From JBHBQE01 sp041776485 (GTDB lineage: Bacteria > Bacillota > Clostridia > Lachnospirales > Lachnospiraceae), in the NCBI GenBank assembly GCA_041776485.1, contig JBHBQE010000004.1:1-64000 (forward strand): a DNA stretch of 64,000 bases, read 5' to 3'. Under the pieces are notes generated by a model. That model searched no databases. It saw only the letters and a program-made list of their open reading frames with translations, and was not told where the DNA came from. The first letter of the stretch is position 1. Each line of letters begins with the position of its first letter. The position numbers and the translations under genes are program-made. This document shows, in pieces, positions 46,986 through 55,897 of the stretch.

Positions 46986-48371
46986 CTACTTATCAGTAAC
47001 AAAAATTAAAACCATTAGGGCTACTGCAGCTATCGGTATAATTAATACAGACATATAATATACAATATTCTTCACTTTTTTAGATAATAGATTGTAATTA
47101 TTCATTAATACAAACAAAAACGCTGTCATAAGGCAAACAACCATAACAGCATAAGTTCTGGTTGCAGACACATATACGGAAGGGACAAAACCAATTACGA
47201 TTCGAGACCCCAAACCACCCAATATCAGGCTAAAGGTAATTATCTTTTCATAACAGCTTTTAGTTAACCACCAGAAAATCAAACAAATATCCACCAAAAA
47301 AAATACATAAGCAGCTATTTGTATGGCGGATATTGCCATGCCGTTTTCCGACACGCCCTGACTTAAAATTCCATAATAGGGAATATCATTCGGGATAAAG
47401 GACAGTGGCGGAAATAAAATATTAACAAACTCATTAATCGGTTCAATATAGTACAAAGTTAATATAACAGGGCAAAGAGAAATTATTCTCTTTCCCTTAT
47501 TCTCCGTTATACTCCAGATAAGCGCAGCTGATCCGAATGCTAAAATAATCATAAAAATAAGCTTTTCCGTCATCATATAATCTATTGTATTAAAAAAGCC
47601 TATATCGAATTTATTAACAAGTGTCAACTGATCAAAATCCGGAAAATATGCAATGATTTCTGTTGATTTTCTGACCTTATTACCGGGGCAAAGCACAGTA
47701 TATACAATAGTCAGAATAATAACGCCATACTGCACCATAACAGTTTTTAACTTAGAAATACTAATATGTTCTTTAAAGATAAAATAACCTAAAATCAGAG
47801 TGTATAATAAAAAAAGTACCGCCATCACCTGTTCGGCGTTTGCAGCAATTATCGTAAATAATACATAGACTATATTAACAGCTATGCTTCTGTTCTTTTT
47901 TGTATAAACATCATGTATCGCAAGACTTCCGTACAAGGCAAGAGTTATAGGTATAACATAAGTAACAGACGTGCAAATCCACCCTGCAGTTGTAAGCATT
48001 TTATAAGGATATAATAAAATTATTGCAACAACAGCAAGCTTTTGCTCCCATTTGTCTGCATTAACCCATACAGATATACTATACAGCATAATAAAAAAAG
48101 TCATACCCATGGTTATTGCCCATATATACCTGCCGGCAGCAAGCATTGTATACATAAGCATATTAATAATAACCCTGGAACTCCAACCATAATAGCTTTC
48201 TACAATTCCCTTATCATAGATAAACTCCCATAAATTATTAATTTTATATGCCCCAAGGGTTTTATCATCATTAATTATATGTATTTTGGTAAACAGCACG
48301 GTAATTACAAATGCAAACAATATATATATATTGTTTGCGCTTTTTATCTTCTTAACAATATTTGACCACAT
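46986..48371 (-). CDS. Polytopic membrane protein, DUF6056-like (probable GT-C type)
   Basis: A 461-residue protein with about twelve hydrophobic segments. The N-terminal NDDKTLGAYKINNLWEFI...YYGWSSRV block resembles DUF6056 proteins, thought to be membrane glycosyltransferases that use polyprenyl-linked sugars. The start at 48371 follows GAAGGAGA by nine bases; an ATG 21 bases earlier has no proper site. It forms a unit with GtrA. Confidence 0.75.
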   Translation of the reverse strand: MWSNIVKKIKSANNIYILFAFVITVLFTKIHIINDDKTLGAYKINNLWEFIYDKGIVESYYGWSSRVIINMLMYTMLAAGRYIWAITMGMTFFIMLYSISVWVNADKWEQKLAVVAIILLYPYKMLTTAGWICTSVTYVIPITLALYGSLAIHDVYTKKNRSIAVNIVYVLFTIIAANAEQVMAVLFLLYTLILGYFIFKEHISISKLKTVMVQYGVIILTIVYTVLCPGNKVRKSTEIIAYFPDFDQLTLVNKFDIGFFNTIDYMMTEKLIFMIILAFGSAALIWSITENKGKRIISLCPVILTLYYIEPINEFVNILFPPLSFIPNDIPYYGILSQGVSENGMAISAIQIAAYVFFLVDICLIFWWLTKSCYEKIITFSLILGGLGSRIVIGFVPSVYVSATRTYAVMVVCLMTAFLFVLMNNYNLLSKKVKNIVYYMSVLIIPIAAVALMVLIFVTDK

Positions 48372-48428
48372 CGAAAAGGTCTCCTTCCGCATCCTATAAA
48401 ACCTGTCTGTTATCCAAAACTATGAATA

Positions 48429-50933
48429 TTACTTATGAAATATTCCCACTAATTTGCGCTTGATTAATTTTAAAAATAAATACATACCATAAAACGGATT
48501 TTTTATACATCTTTTAAAAGTATGTATGTTTGATTCTATATTTTCTATTCTATGCAGCAAAACTTCTTCGACACGGCTTATATTAGAAAATGAATCATTA
48601 ATATTATTGTTCATTTCTGCTACTGAATTTCGCAGTTCCGCCACAGAGTTCTGAATTACAACAACTGTTTCCTGCAGTTTTTCCACATGATTTTCCAAAA
48701 CATTCCTTTTATAAGAGTCCAGATACTGCCTTCCGTTAGGGGATACCATAATCATCTCATGTATAGTTCCGCAAATTTCGTCATATCTTGTCCCAAAATT
48801 GTAAACTACTTTCTTGTATTCCTCATCTTCATAATTGCTGAAAATAAATTTATAATCTGCTTTTTGAGGTATGTGTTCCTTAATCGGGAATCGGCTATAG
48901 ATGTCCTTATATTCATTCACCATTTCCTCTATAGATTTTACATTGTAATCTCTTATAGCATTCTGCTTTTTACGCAAAATATCTATATCGCATAAAATCT
49001 TATCAATAACCTCACAAGTCTCATTATAAATATTTCGGTAGGATACCAGCCATGTAAAGCCTTTATTCCGTAAGCGTTCCCCCAATGCTCCTATATCTGT
49101 AGCAATCACAGGAATTTTAGCTGTCAATGCCTCAGACAGGGTATAACAAAAAGATTCCGGAACCTTTGACAGGATACAAACTATATCTATATTATTTTCA
49201 AGTAAAATATCATTTATGTCATCTCTATTATATCCGCCGCAGGGAAAATAGTTCTCGCATTTATTCTGCCCCAGCTCATCGTCTACAACTACTCCAAAGC
49301 TAAACCAATCAATTTCCTTATACCTCTTTATAAGCCTGTGAGCTTCCTGACTTCCCTTATGTTTTGACAATGTACCTAAAAATGCGACTCTAATCCTTTT
49401 ATTATCTTTATATATATTGCCTGATTTGGTATTTTTCCTTATTTTTGTACCATGCAAAATTACATAAATTTTATCATTTAGCTTTGGATAATATTTTATA
49501 TAAGTATCTTTTATATAGTAAGACGGAGAAATAATTCTGTCACAATTATTAAGTGCATTATACATATTTTGTCTAAATGCCTCTACATATTGTAAATTAC
49601 CGCTAATCTTATTTTTATCATGTAAACAAATATTACATATATCACTTTTATTCTCATTATTACAAAATTCATCTTCACTATTGAAAAAACTTTCCTGAGG
49701 ACATGCCATAAAACCGTCATGTAAACTACATATAATGGGAACATTAAGCTTTTTTGCAACAAAAAAAATATCTAAAGAAGTCCTTAGTGTATGATGAACA
49801 TGTACAATATCTACGCTGAATGCTGTGATTATTTCCTCCCATACCTTAACTATTCTATTATTTTTCGGGCTAAAATATTCGGGATTCTTACCAATGTAAA
49901 ACCTGAAGTTATGCTCCTGCTCTCCGGCATATAAAGTCACATTCAGCATATTGTTGAGTCTTGCAGCAACAACAATATTATACTCCTCACCTAAATATTC
50001 AACCATATCCATAACATGAAACTGGGTTCCGCCCGGTGGCAAATCAGAGCAGGGCAAAAAATCCGAATGCAGTATGAATAATATGGTTTTTTCAGTTTTA
50101 TTGTATTTAAAAATCTCACTATAAATATTTATATTATTTATAATATATTGATTAGGATTAATTCTGCAATACTCATCATTTTCCTGCATTAACCCGTAAT
50201 ATTTTTCTCTCAGGATTCTATCATGCTCAAGTTTAAGCGTTTCTTTCTCCGCTGTCTCAAAAGAACCTGTTCCTCTGTGATAAATAAATGTATCATCACA
50301 CAGTATATTAGTATAACCCAGCTGTATGATTCTATTGCAGAAATCATTTTCTTCTCCGTATCCTCTTTGAAAGGTTTCAGCGTCAAATACTCCTGCTAAG
50401 TCTATAACCTCCCTTTTTATATACATACAAAAGCCCACTGCCACCGTCACCTTTGGATATGCTCGTATACTTACGCATTCTATAAGCTCAGCCAGGGAAT
50501 CTATAGTATACCCCCGGGGTATTTCATTATCCTTTAAAAAAACGGGATATGACGCCAATGTCGCTGCATTAGAAAGCGGCGTAACTGTACCTATCTCACC
50601 TGCACTGTAAGCAGCTCTTTGAATTTTTTCTAACCAATTTTTAGTAACAATAGTGTCAGAGTTTAAGAGTAAGACGTCATTCTCCTCAGAGCTAAGCATT
50701 CCCTTATTAACACTTGCAGAAAATCCTTCATTTTTTTCATTATAAATTACAATACAATTTTCATATTGTAGGCTATCTAAATACTCCTTGATTCTGCCGT
50801 CTGTACTTTTATCATCAATAATTATAAGTCTGTGCTTGTTAAAATCCGTATGTTTTTTAACGCTGTCAACACACTTTATTAAATCATCATATCCATTAAA
50901 CACAGGTATAATAATATCAATACTATTTTGCAT
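48429..50933 (-). CDS. Two-domain glycosyltransferase (GT2 plus GT4) with coiled-coil tail
   Basis: An 834-residue protein. Residues of about 1-250 form a GT2 domain (IDIIIPVFNGYDD, with NSDTIVT as the DxD region). Residues of about 265-700 form a GT4 domain (PPGGTQFHVMDM, GTLSKHKGS, PESFCYTLSEA with nucleotide-binding Glu). After that come a helical coiled-coil region (about 745-800) and a basic C-terminal helix. It could add two sugars in sequence during polymer assembly. The DNA is more A/T-rich than the housekeeping part of the window. The start at 50933 is preferred over an upstream ATG that overlaps the previous gene. Confidence 0.88.
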   Translation of the reverse strand: MQNSIDIIIPVFNGYDDLIKCVDSVKKHTDFNKHRLIIIDDKSTDGRIKEYLDSLQYENCIVIYNEKNEGFSASVNKGMLSSEENDVLLLNSDTIVTKNWLEKIQRAAYSAGEIGTVTPLSNAATLASYPVFLKDNEIPRGYTIDSLAELIECVSIRAYPKVTVAVGFCMYIKREVIDLAGVFDAETFQRGYGEENDFCNRIIQLGYTNILCDDTFIYHRGTGSFETAEKETLKLEHDRILREKYYGLMQENDEYCRINPNQYIINNINIYSEIFKYNKTEKTILFILHSDFLPCSDLPPGGTQFHVMDMVEYLGEEYNIVVAARLNNMLNVTLYAGEQEHNFRFYIGKNPEYFSPKNNRIVKVWEEIITAFSVDIVHVHHTLRTSLDIFFVAKKLNVPIICSLHDGFMACPQESFFNSEDEFCNNENKSDICNICLHDKNKISGNLQYVEAFRQNMYNALNNCDRIISPSYYIKDTYIKYYPKLNDKIYVILHGTKIRKNTKSGNIYKDNKRIRVAFLGTLSKHKGSQEAHRLIKRYKEIDWFSFGVVVDDELGQNKCENYFPCGGYNRDDINDILLENNIDIVCILSKVPESFCYTLSEALTAKIPVIATDIGALGERLRNKGFTWLVSYRNIYNETCEVIDKILCDIDILRKKQNAIRDYNVKSIEEMVNEYKDIYSRFPIKEHIPQKADYKFIFSNYEDEEYKKVVYNFGTRYDEICGTIHEMIMVSPNGRQYLDSYKRNVLENHVEKLQETVVVIQNSVAELRNSVAEMNNNINDSFSNISRVEEVLLHRIENIESNIHTFKRCIKNPFYGMYLFLKLIKRKLVGIFHK

Positions 50934-50940
50934 CTCACAC

Positions 50941-51804
50941 CTACTTGCCAATGTTTTTTATCTTTCTAAACAATGCGGTACATTTCCATGAGTTTGAATC
51001 CAGTATTTTATTATAATCTGCTTCCAGATTCCCAATCCTTGTTTCCAGCTCCTGCACCTGTGCCCTGTAATTATTATTACAAGCCACACTTTCCTCATAT
51101 TGGTGTCTAAGCGTATCCAGAGTTTTTACTTCCTTTAAATAATTAAAATTATACGGTTTAACATTCACATATTTTTGTAATTGACTTTCCATTTTCTCAT
51201 ACAGCGGCACGTTATCTATTTCCTTTATTATTTCCTCACCAAATTCCTCCCAGGACAGTGCCGCTCTGTATTTTATATAGTCAACCGGAACCGGAAAATC
51301 AAATACCCATTCATAATCAAATACAATTATTTTACCGTCAATCTTTAAGAAATTATCTATTATACTGTCTACATTTCCGTATATAACAGCCTCTATGCCT
51401 TCTTTAGGGAAACAATCCGTAAATACCTTTTGGAATTGGTCTGTAATTCTAAATTCTGTTTTATAGTCCTCACTATAATCAAACATATCTCTAAAAAAGG
51501 CAAAGTCTTTATTCAGCTTTTTACCTTCCGCATATGGGAATCTAACCCTGCTTAGATCTATTGCTTCACCATTATGTACATCCGTAAAAGGAAGTACCTC
51601 AATATTTTTATATAAATTTTTTATTTTATTATAATTATCTTTTATACTTTGAATATGATTTATAGCTTCTTTGCATAAGGCTCTTTTTTCAGCATATCTT
51701 TCAGTTATATTCTTGTCCAAATCAAAATTTCCAACTATACAAGTTTGAATTCTGAATTTCGGATTACGATAAGAATTAAATTTGCTATATATAACTCTTT
51801 CCAT
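50941..51804 (-). CDS. Kinase-like protein of the surface-glycan locus, with coiled-coil C-terminus
   Basis: A 287-residue protein. The region YGNVDSIIDN and the later IIVFDYEWVFDFPVP resemble the catalytic and metal loops of aminoglycoside phosphotransferase-like folds, though the N-terminal ATP lobe looks short. A coiled coil (about 235-265) and the tail SNSWKCTALFRKI follow. In related loci this domain is fused behind a methyltransferase like the one encoded just upstream. Here they are separate genes in different frames, 26 bases apart, with only a weak ribosome site. Function uncertain. Confidence 0.6.
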   Translation of the reverse strand: MERVIYSKFNSYRNPKFRIQTCIVGNFDLDKNITERYAEKRALCKEAINHIQSIKDNYNKIKNLYKNIEVLPFTDVHNGEAIDLSRVRFPYAEGKKLNKDFAFFRDMFDYSEDYKTEFRITDQFQKVFTDCFPKEGIEAVIYGNVDSIIDNFLKIDGKIIVFDYEWVFDFPVPVDYIKYRAALSWEEFGEEIIKEIDNVPLYEKMESQLQKYVNVKPYNFNYLKEVKTLDTLRHQYEESVACNNNYRAQVQELETRIGNLEADYNKILDSNSWKCTALFRKIKNIGK

Positions 51805-51830
51805 ACATTTTTACCAAAATCTATATATTA

Positions 51831-52742
51831 TCAGTTTACACACTCAATCAAAAAGGAATTTGCAAATTCCTCATATAGCCCTTCATTTATAATCTGTGAA
51901 TATACTAATGGTTCATCAAATATCATCATTCTGTCAGAATCATATGCAGGTGCTGAAAACATCTTAGTATTGCAATCCGGAATACAATCCTCAGAGTATA
52001 TCTCCACCGGCAGCTTATAGTCAGGATAGGGATAATAAAAATATGATGAACTGTATCCTGCAGATTCAACTAAATTTTTAATCTCCTTTTTCCCAAAGGT
52101 TTGAACCTGCGGTGATTTAGTATACCCCTCTATTCCATCATAAAATAAGCCCGTATGATCCTCTCTGGCTCCTGCCCAATATTTAAGGCCAAATTTATTT
52201 TCAATAGCAATAAATAAAATGCCGTTAGGCTTTAAATATTCTCTGGCTCTTTTTAACATATCCAGAAAAGGAGTATCACTGTCAATATAAAATCCTGAAT
52301 ACTCTAATACTCCTATCAATGTTACATAGTCAAATTTTTCACTTATTTTCAAATCCGAGAAATTAGATATCATAATCTCTAAATTGCTGTAATTTTTATT
52401 ACGATAAGCGTTTATAGCTGACCGTTTTTTAGACAAATCATTGGCGACAACTCTCTTACATTTTTCGCAAAAAAGTCCTGTCATTGCACCGGGACCTGCT
52501 CCGATTTCCAAAAGTGTACTGTCCGGAGCAAAGTTGTACCAATTAAGCAAATTCTTTCTTATCTCTGAAAAATGATAGAAAATCGGCCATTCATTATTTT
52601 CTGAAATAACATTTTCCAAATCATCTCTGGTCTTTGCATATTCCAGCAGTTTATCTTCTATATCCCCGTCAGAATACTCATCAGACCCCTTATAAAATTT
52701 GTAATTTAAACTAACCTGTCCTATAAGCTCTATATTATTCAT
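51831..52742 (-). CDS. Class I SAM-dependent methyltransferase
   Basis: A 303-residue protein with the SAM motif LEIGAGPGAMTGLF (around residue 78) and motif II VVANDLSKKR. IGVLEYSG is the later strand. It probably methylates a sugar or polymer end. It ends at FLIECVN just before the kinase-like gene. Confidence 0.85.
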   Translation of the reverse strand: MNNIELIGQVSLNYKFYKGSDEYSDGDIEDKLLEYAKTRDDLENVISENNEWPIFYHFSEIRKNLLNWYNFAPDSTLLEIGAGPGAMTGLFCEKCKRVVANDLSKKRSAINAYRNKNYSNLEIMISNFSDLKISEKFDYVTLIGVLEYSGFYIDSDTPFLDMLKRAREYLKPNGILFIAIENKFGLKYWAGAREDHTGLFYDGIEGYTKSPQVQTFGKKEIKNLVESAGYSSSYFYYPYPDYKLPVEIYSEDCIPDCNTKMFSAPAYDSDRMMIFDEPLVYSQIINEGLYEEFANSFLIECVN

Positions 52743-52774
52743 TAATTATCCCTTGTCAAAAGTTCACTGATGTA

Positions 52775-54838
52775 TTATTCGCTGACATATTCTTTAATAC
52801 AAAAATCACCGCTGTCCAATGAGAAGTTCGGGTTAAAATATGGATCCCCCTTTTTTAATATATCCTTCCATTTATCTTGGAACAACCTTACCTCACCAAG
52901 ATATCTCTTTGCATTTTCTCCGCTAACATCATCTCCTCTGGATAATGATTCATAGTGTATCAATACCGCAAATGGAGTAAATATATTTAAATATCCCTTT
53001 TCTCTGATTTTTAAACATAGATCCACGTCATTTAAGGAAACTCTAAACTGCTCATCCAAACCGTTTACTGTCACAAATTTTTCCTTAGATATCATCAAGC
53101 ATGCTCCGGTCACTGCACTAATATTTTGAGCATATGACAATCTTCCCATATATCCCACGTCATCATAATTTCTTCTATGATGGCAATGTCCTGCTACTCT
53201 ATGCGTTCCCATACCTACAATAACTCCTGCATGCTGAATTTTCATATCAGGATATAAAAGCTTTGCGCCTACACACCCCACATCATCTCTTTGAGCATAC
53301 ATAAGCAGCTCCTCTATCCACGTTTTACTCATAACTTCTATATCATTATTCAGTAAAACAATATATTCACCATTTGCGTATTGCACACCCAGATTATTAA
53401 TTGCTGAATAATTAAATTCACCTTCATATCTGACTATCCTAATATTATTTTTCCCATTGCCCTCACTGTAATGCAATTGTTCATAATATTCCAGAATTTC
53501 ATAACTTTCACTGTTATTTTCAACTATAATTATTTCATAATTATTATATCTGGTTTTTTCCAATATGGAATCTATACATCTCTTTAAATCTTTTTTGTGA
53601 TCTTTATTCGCAATTATAATTGAAACCAAAGGATTTCCAATGATTTCATACTCTATTCTGAATATAGTTGCAAACGCCCGAGTAGAACTAATCTTAAAAT
53701 TATTAAATCCGCTATTTTTCAAGTGTCTTGCCACAGCAGACTTTGCAGCTTCAACGGCATAGGGCTTGGCATTTATTCCTGCGGAAACACTGGCTTTATG
53801 TGAACGCCAGTAATATAATACTTTAGGCAAATGAACAATTTTATTTGCCTTTGATGTCAGTCTCAATATCATATCATGATCCTGACTTCCATCATATCTG
53901 CTGTCTTGTAGTATATTGCCCTCAACTAAATCTCTGGAAAAACTGCTGAAATGGCATATATAGTTATTCGCCCTTAAATTATCTATGGAAAAATCCGGTT
54001 TTAGATGAATTGTTATCACATCATCCACATCATCGCCCTGAAAAGTCAATTCATCGCAATAAATAAAATCGGCCTTCTGCTCATTTATTATTTTAACATA
54101 TTCAAATAAAATACTTGGATGTAAAACATCATCGTGATCAAATAACCCAATGTATTCGCCATTTGCCATTTCAAAACACTTATTTGTATTGTCAGAAATA
54201 CCCTTGTTTTCATCCAGTTTCCTATACTTAATTCTATTATCTTTGATTGCCATTTCTTCACAATACGAAGAAACATCTGAGTGTTCATTATCAGAGCCGT
54301 CTGCTATGCACAATTCCCAGTTCTGATATGTTTGATATAATAGAGAACCTATCATATCCCTTAAAAATCCCATAGGGGTATTATATATCGGCACTAAAAC
54401 ACTTATTTTAGGCATATAATGAAACTCATAGGTTTCCTCATGCATTCTTTTTTCATCATTGGGAAAAGATTGTCTTCCATAAGTTTTATATTCCTTATGC
54501 TCTTTAGGCAGCGTATCGATATGCTCACTGGAATTTACAGCTATTTTACTTCTGATATTGCTAAAGATTTGATGTATAACTTTTAATATCGCTCTTATCC
54601 ACTTGGTATATTTCCAGAATGGGGTTTCTACTATCCTATCCAATCTATCACTTCTAAATTGAAATTCTTCCATAAAGGAATCATATTCCTGTTGAAGATC
54701 AGTATATTCCTTATTTAGCTTATCATAGTCATGCTTTAACATTTCAAACCGCTCTGCAACAGAGAAGTTTTTGCTCGTATTTTCAAAAATAGCTCTGTTC
54801 TCCTTTAAAGCAATATTATTATCACACTCTGTACCCAT
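52775..54838 (-). CDS. Double GT2-domain glycosyltransferase with N-terminal coiled coil
   Basis: A 687-residue protein. An N-terminal coiled coil (about 20-70) ends in TPFWKYTKWIRAI. A first GT2 domain (about 115-370) has KISVLVPIYNTP and GLFDHDDVLHP. A second GT2 domain (about 395-660) has PLVSIIIANKDH and LLNNDIEVM. It resembles tandem polymerases of rhamnan-type and O-antigen loci that make a repeating backbone. It is the first gene of the minus-strand run, 184 bases from the divergent ABC exporter. Confidence 0.88.
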   Translation of the reverse strand: MGTECDNNIALKENRAIFENTSKNFSVAERFEMLKHDYDKLNKEYTDLQQEYDSFMEEFQFRSDRLDRIVETPFWKYTKWIRAILKVIHQIFSNIRSKIAVNSSEHIDTLPKEHKEYKTYGRQSFPNDEKRMHEETYEFHYMPKISVLVPIYNTPMGFLRDMIGSLLYQTYQNWELCIADGSDNEHSDVSSYCEEMAIKDNRIKYRKLDENKGISDNTNKCFEMANGEYIGLFDHDDVLHPSILFEYVKIINEQKADFIYCDELTFQGDDVDDVITIHLKPDFSIDNLRANNYICHFSSFSRDLVEGNILQDSRYDGSQDHDMILRLTSKANKIVHLPKVLYYWRSHKASVSAGINAKPYAVEAAKSAVARHLKNSGFNNFKISSTRAFATIFRIEYEIIGNPLVSIIIANKDHKKDLKRCIDSILEKTRYNNYEIIIVENNSESYEILEYYEQLHYSEGNGKNNIRIVRYEGEFNYSAINNLGVQYANGEYIVLLNNDIEVMSKTWIEELLMYAQRDDVGCVGAKLLYPDMKIQHAGVIVGMGTHRVAGHCHHRRNYDDVGYMGRLSYAQNISAVTGACLMISKEKFVTVNGLDEQFRVSLNDVDLCLKIREKGYLNIFTPFAVLIHYESLSRGDDVSGENAKRYLGEVRLFQDKWKDILKKGDPYFNPNFSLDSGDFCIKEYVSE

Positions 54839-54893
54839 ATTATCTCCACAACTATAGCAATAAAATTTTATATAATTTAATCAGCCTGTATAG

Positions 54894-54919
54894 TCGTAAA
54901 ACTATTACATACTTTACGA
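54894..54919. promoter_or_regulatory. Inverted repeat between divergent glycan operons
   Basis: TCGTAAA (54894-54900) and TTTACGA (54913-54919) are perfect 7-base arms with a 12-base spacer. They lie just upstream of the exporter promoter and between the two divergent transcription units. Confidence 0.45.
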
Positions 54920-54927
54920 TATATTTA

Positions 54928-54957
54928 TTGATTTTACATGGCATATATTATTACAAT
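54928..54957 (+). promoter_or_regulatory. Possible promoter of the ABC exporter genes
   Basis: TTGATT (54928-54933), an 18-base spacer and TACAAT (54952-54957), about 65 bases upstream of the permease start. Confidence 0.45.
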
Positions 54958-55023
54958 CCAAAATATGGCAGTAATTTATTGATTATACAAAAATTTATCA
55001 AAAAAAACAAATAAGTACTTGAA

Positions 55024-55881
55024 ATGAAAATGGTATGTGATAAAATTTCCCTTATGCTAAAAAAAATCAAAAACCTACTTTGGATACCACATTCCATATA
55101 TAAAAACAGAGCCTTAGCTCTTTCACTGGCTAAGAATGATTTTAAATCCCGATTCGCCGGGTCATATTTAGGTATTATATGGGCTTTCGTTCAGCCTGTT
55201 ATTACCGTGCTTGTATATTGGTTTGTATTTGAGGTGGGATTTAAGGCGGGACAAACCACAGGCTATCCATTTGTACTATACCTTGTATCAGGTATAGTAC
55301 CCTGGTTCTTCTTTGCGGAAAGCTTAGGGGGCGGAAGCAACTGTCTGGTCGAATACAGTTATTTGGTAAAAAAAGTGGTATTTAATATTGAAATACTGCC
55401 CTTTGTCAAGATTTTTTCCGCTTTATTCGTCCATATATTTTTTATTGCATTTACTATCCTTTTGCTGACGTTTTATGGATATTATCCCAGTATATATATG
55501 CTGCAGCTTCCATATTATATGCTGTGCAATTTTGTTTTAGTTTTGGCAATTGTATACTTATTTTCCTCAATCGTTGTTTTTTTCAGAGACTTAAATCAAA
55601 TAATCGGCATAATAATTCTTCAGGTCGGTATATGGTTAACTCCAATTATGTGGGAAGCCAGAGGGATTTTAGGTGAAGGCAGCTTAATATTTAGGTTATT
55701 TAAATTGAATCCCATGTTTTACATAGTGGATGGATTCAGAGATGCACTATTATACCGACAATTCCCCGGATTAGATAAACTAAGGTGGACCATATACTTT
55801 TGGCTCTTTACTCTCCTCGTTTTTGTTTTGGGAGAATTTATCTTTAAAAGGCTTAAAATCCACTTTGCAGATGTACTATAG
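55024..55881 (+). CDS. ABC exporter permease for surface polysaccharide (Wzm/TagG type)
   Basis: A 285-residue protein with six membrane segments and the pattern FAGSYLGIIWAFVQPV early and LNPMFYIVDGFRD late, as in O-antigen and teichoic acid exporters. No clear ribosome site precedes the ATG at 55024; an internal start at 55054 is possible. It pairs with the ATPase 16 bases downstream. Confidence 0.9.
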   Translation: MKMVCDKISLMLKKIKNLLWIPHSIYKNRALALSLAKNDFKSRFAGSYLGIIWAFVQPVITVLVYWFVFEVGFKAGQTTGYPFVLYLVSGIVPWFFFAESLGGGSNCLVEYSYLVKKVVFNIEILPFVKIFSALFVHIFFIAFTILLLTFYGYYPSIYMLQLPYYMLCNFVLVLAIVYLFSSIVVFFRDLNQIIGIIILQVGIWLTPIMWEARGILGEGSLIFRLFKLNPMFYIVDGFRDALLYRQFPGLDKLRWTIYFWLFTLLVFVLGEFIFKRLKIHFADVL

Positions 55882-55897
55882 ATAGAAATTTATTATT

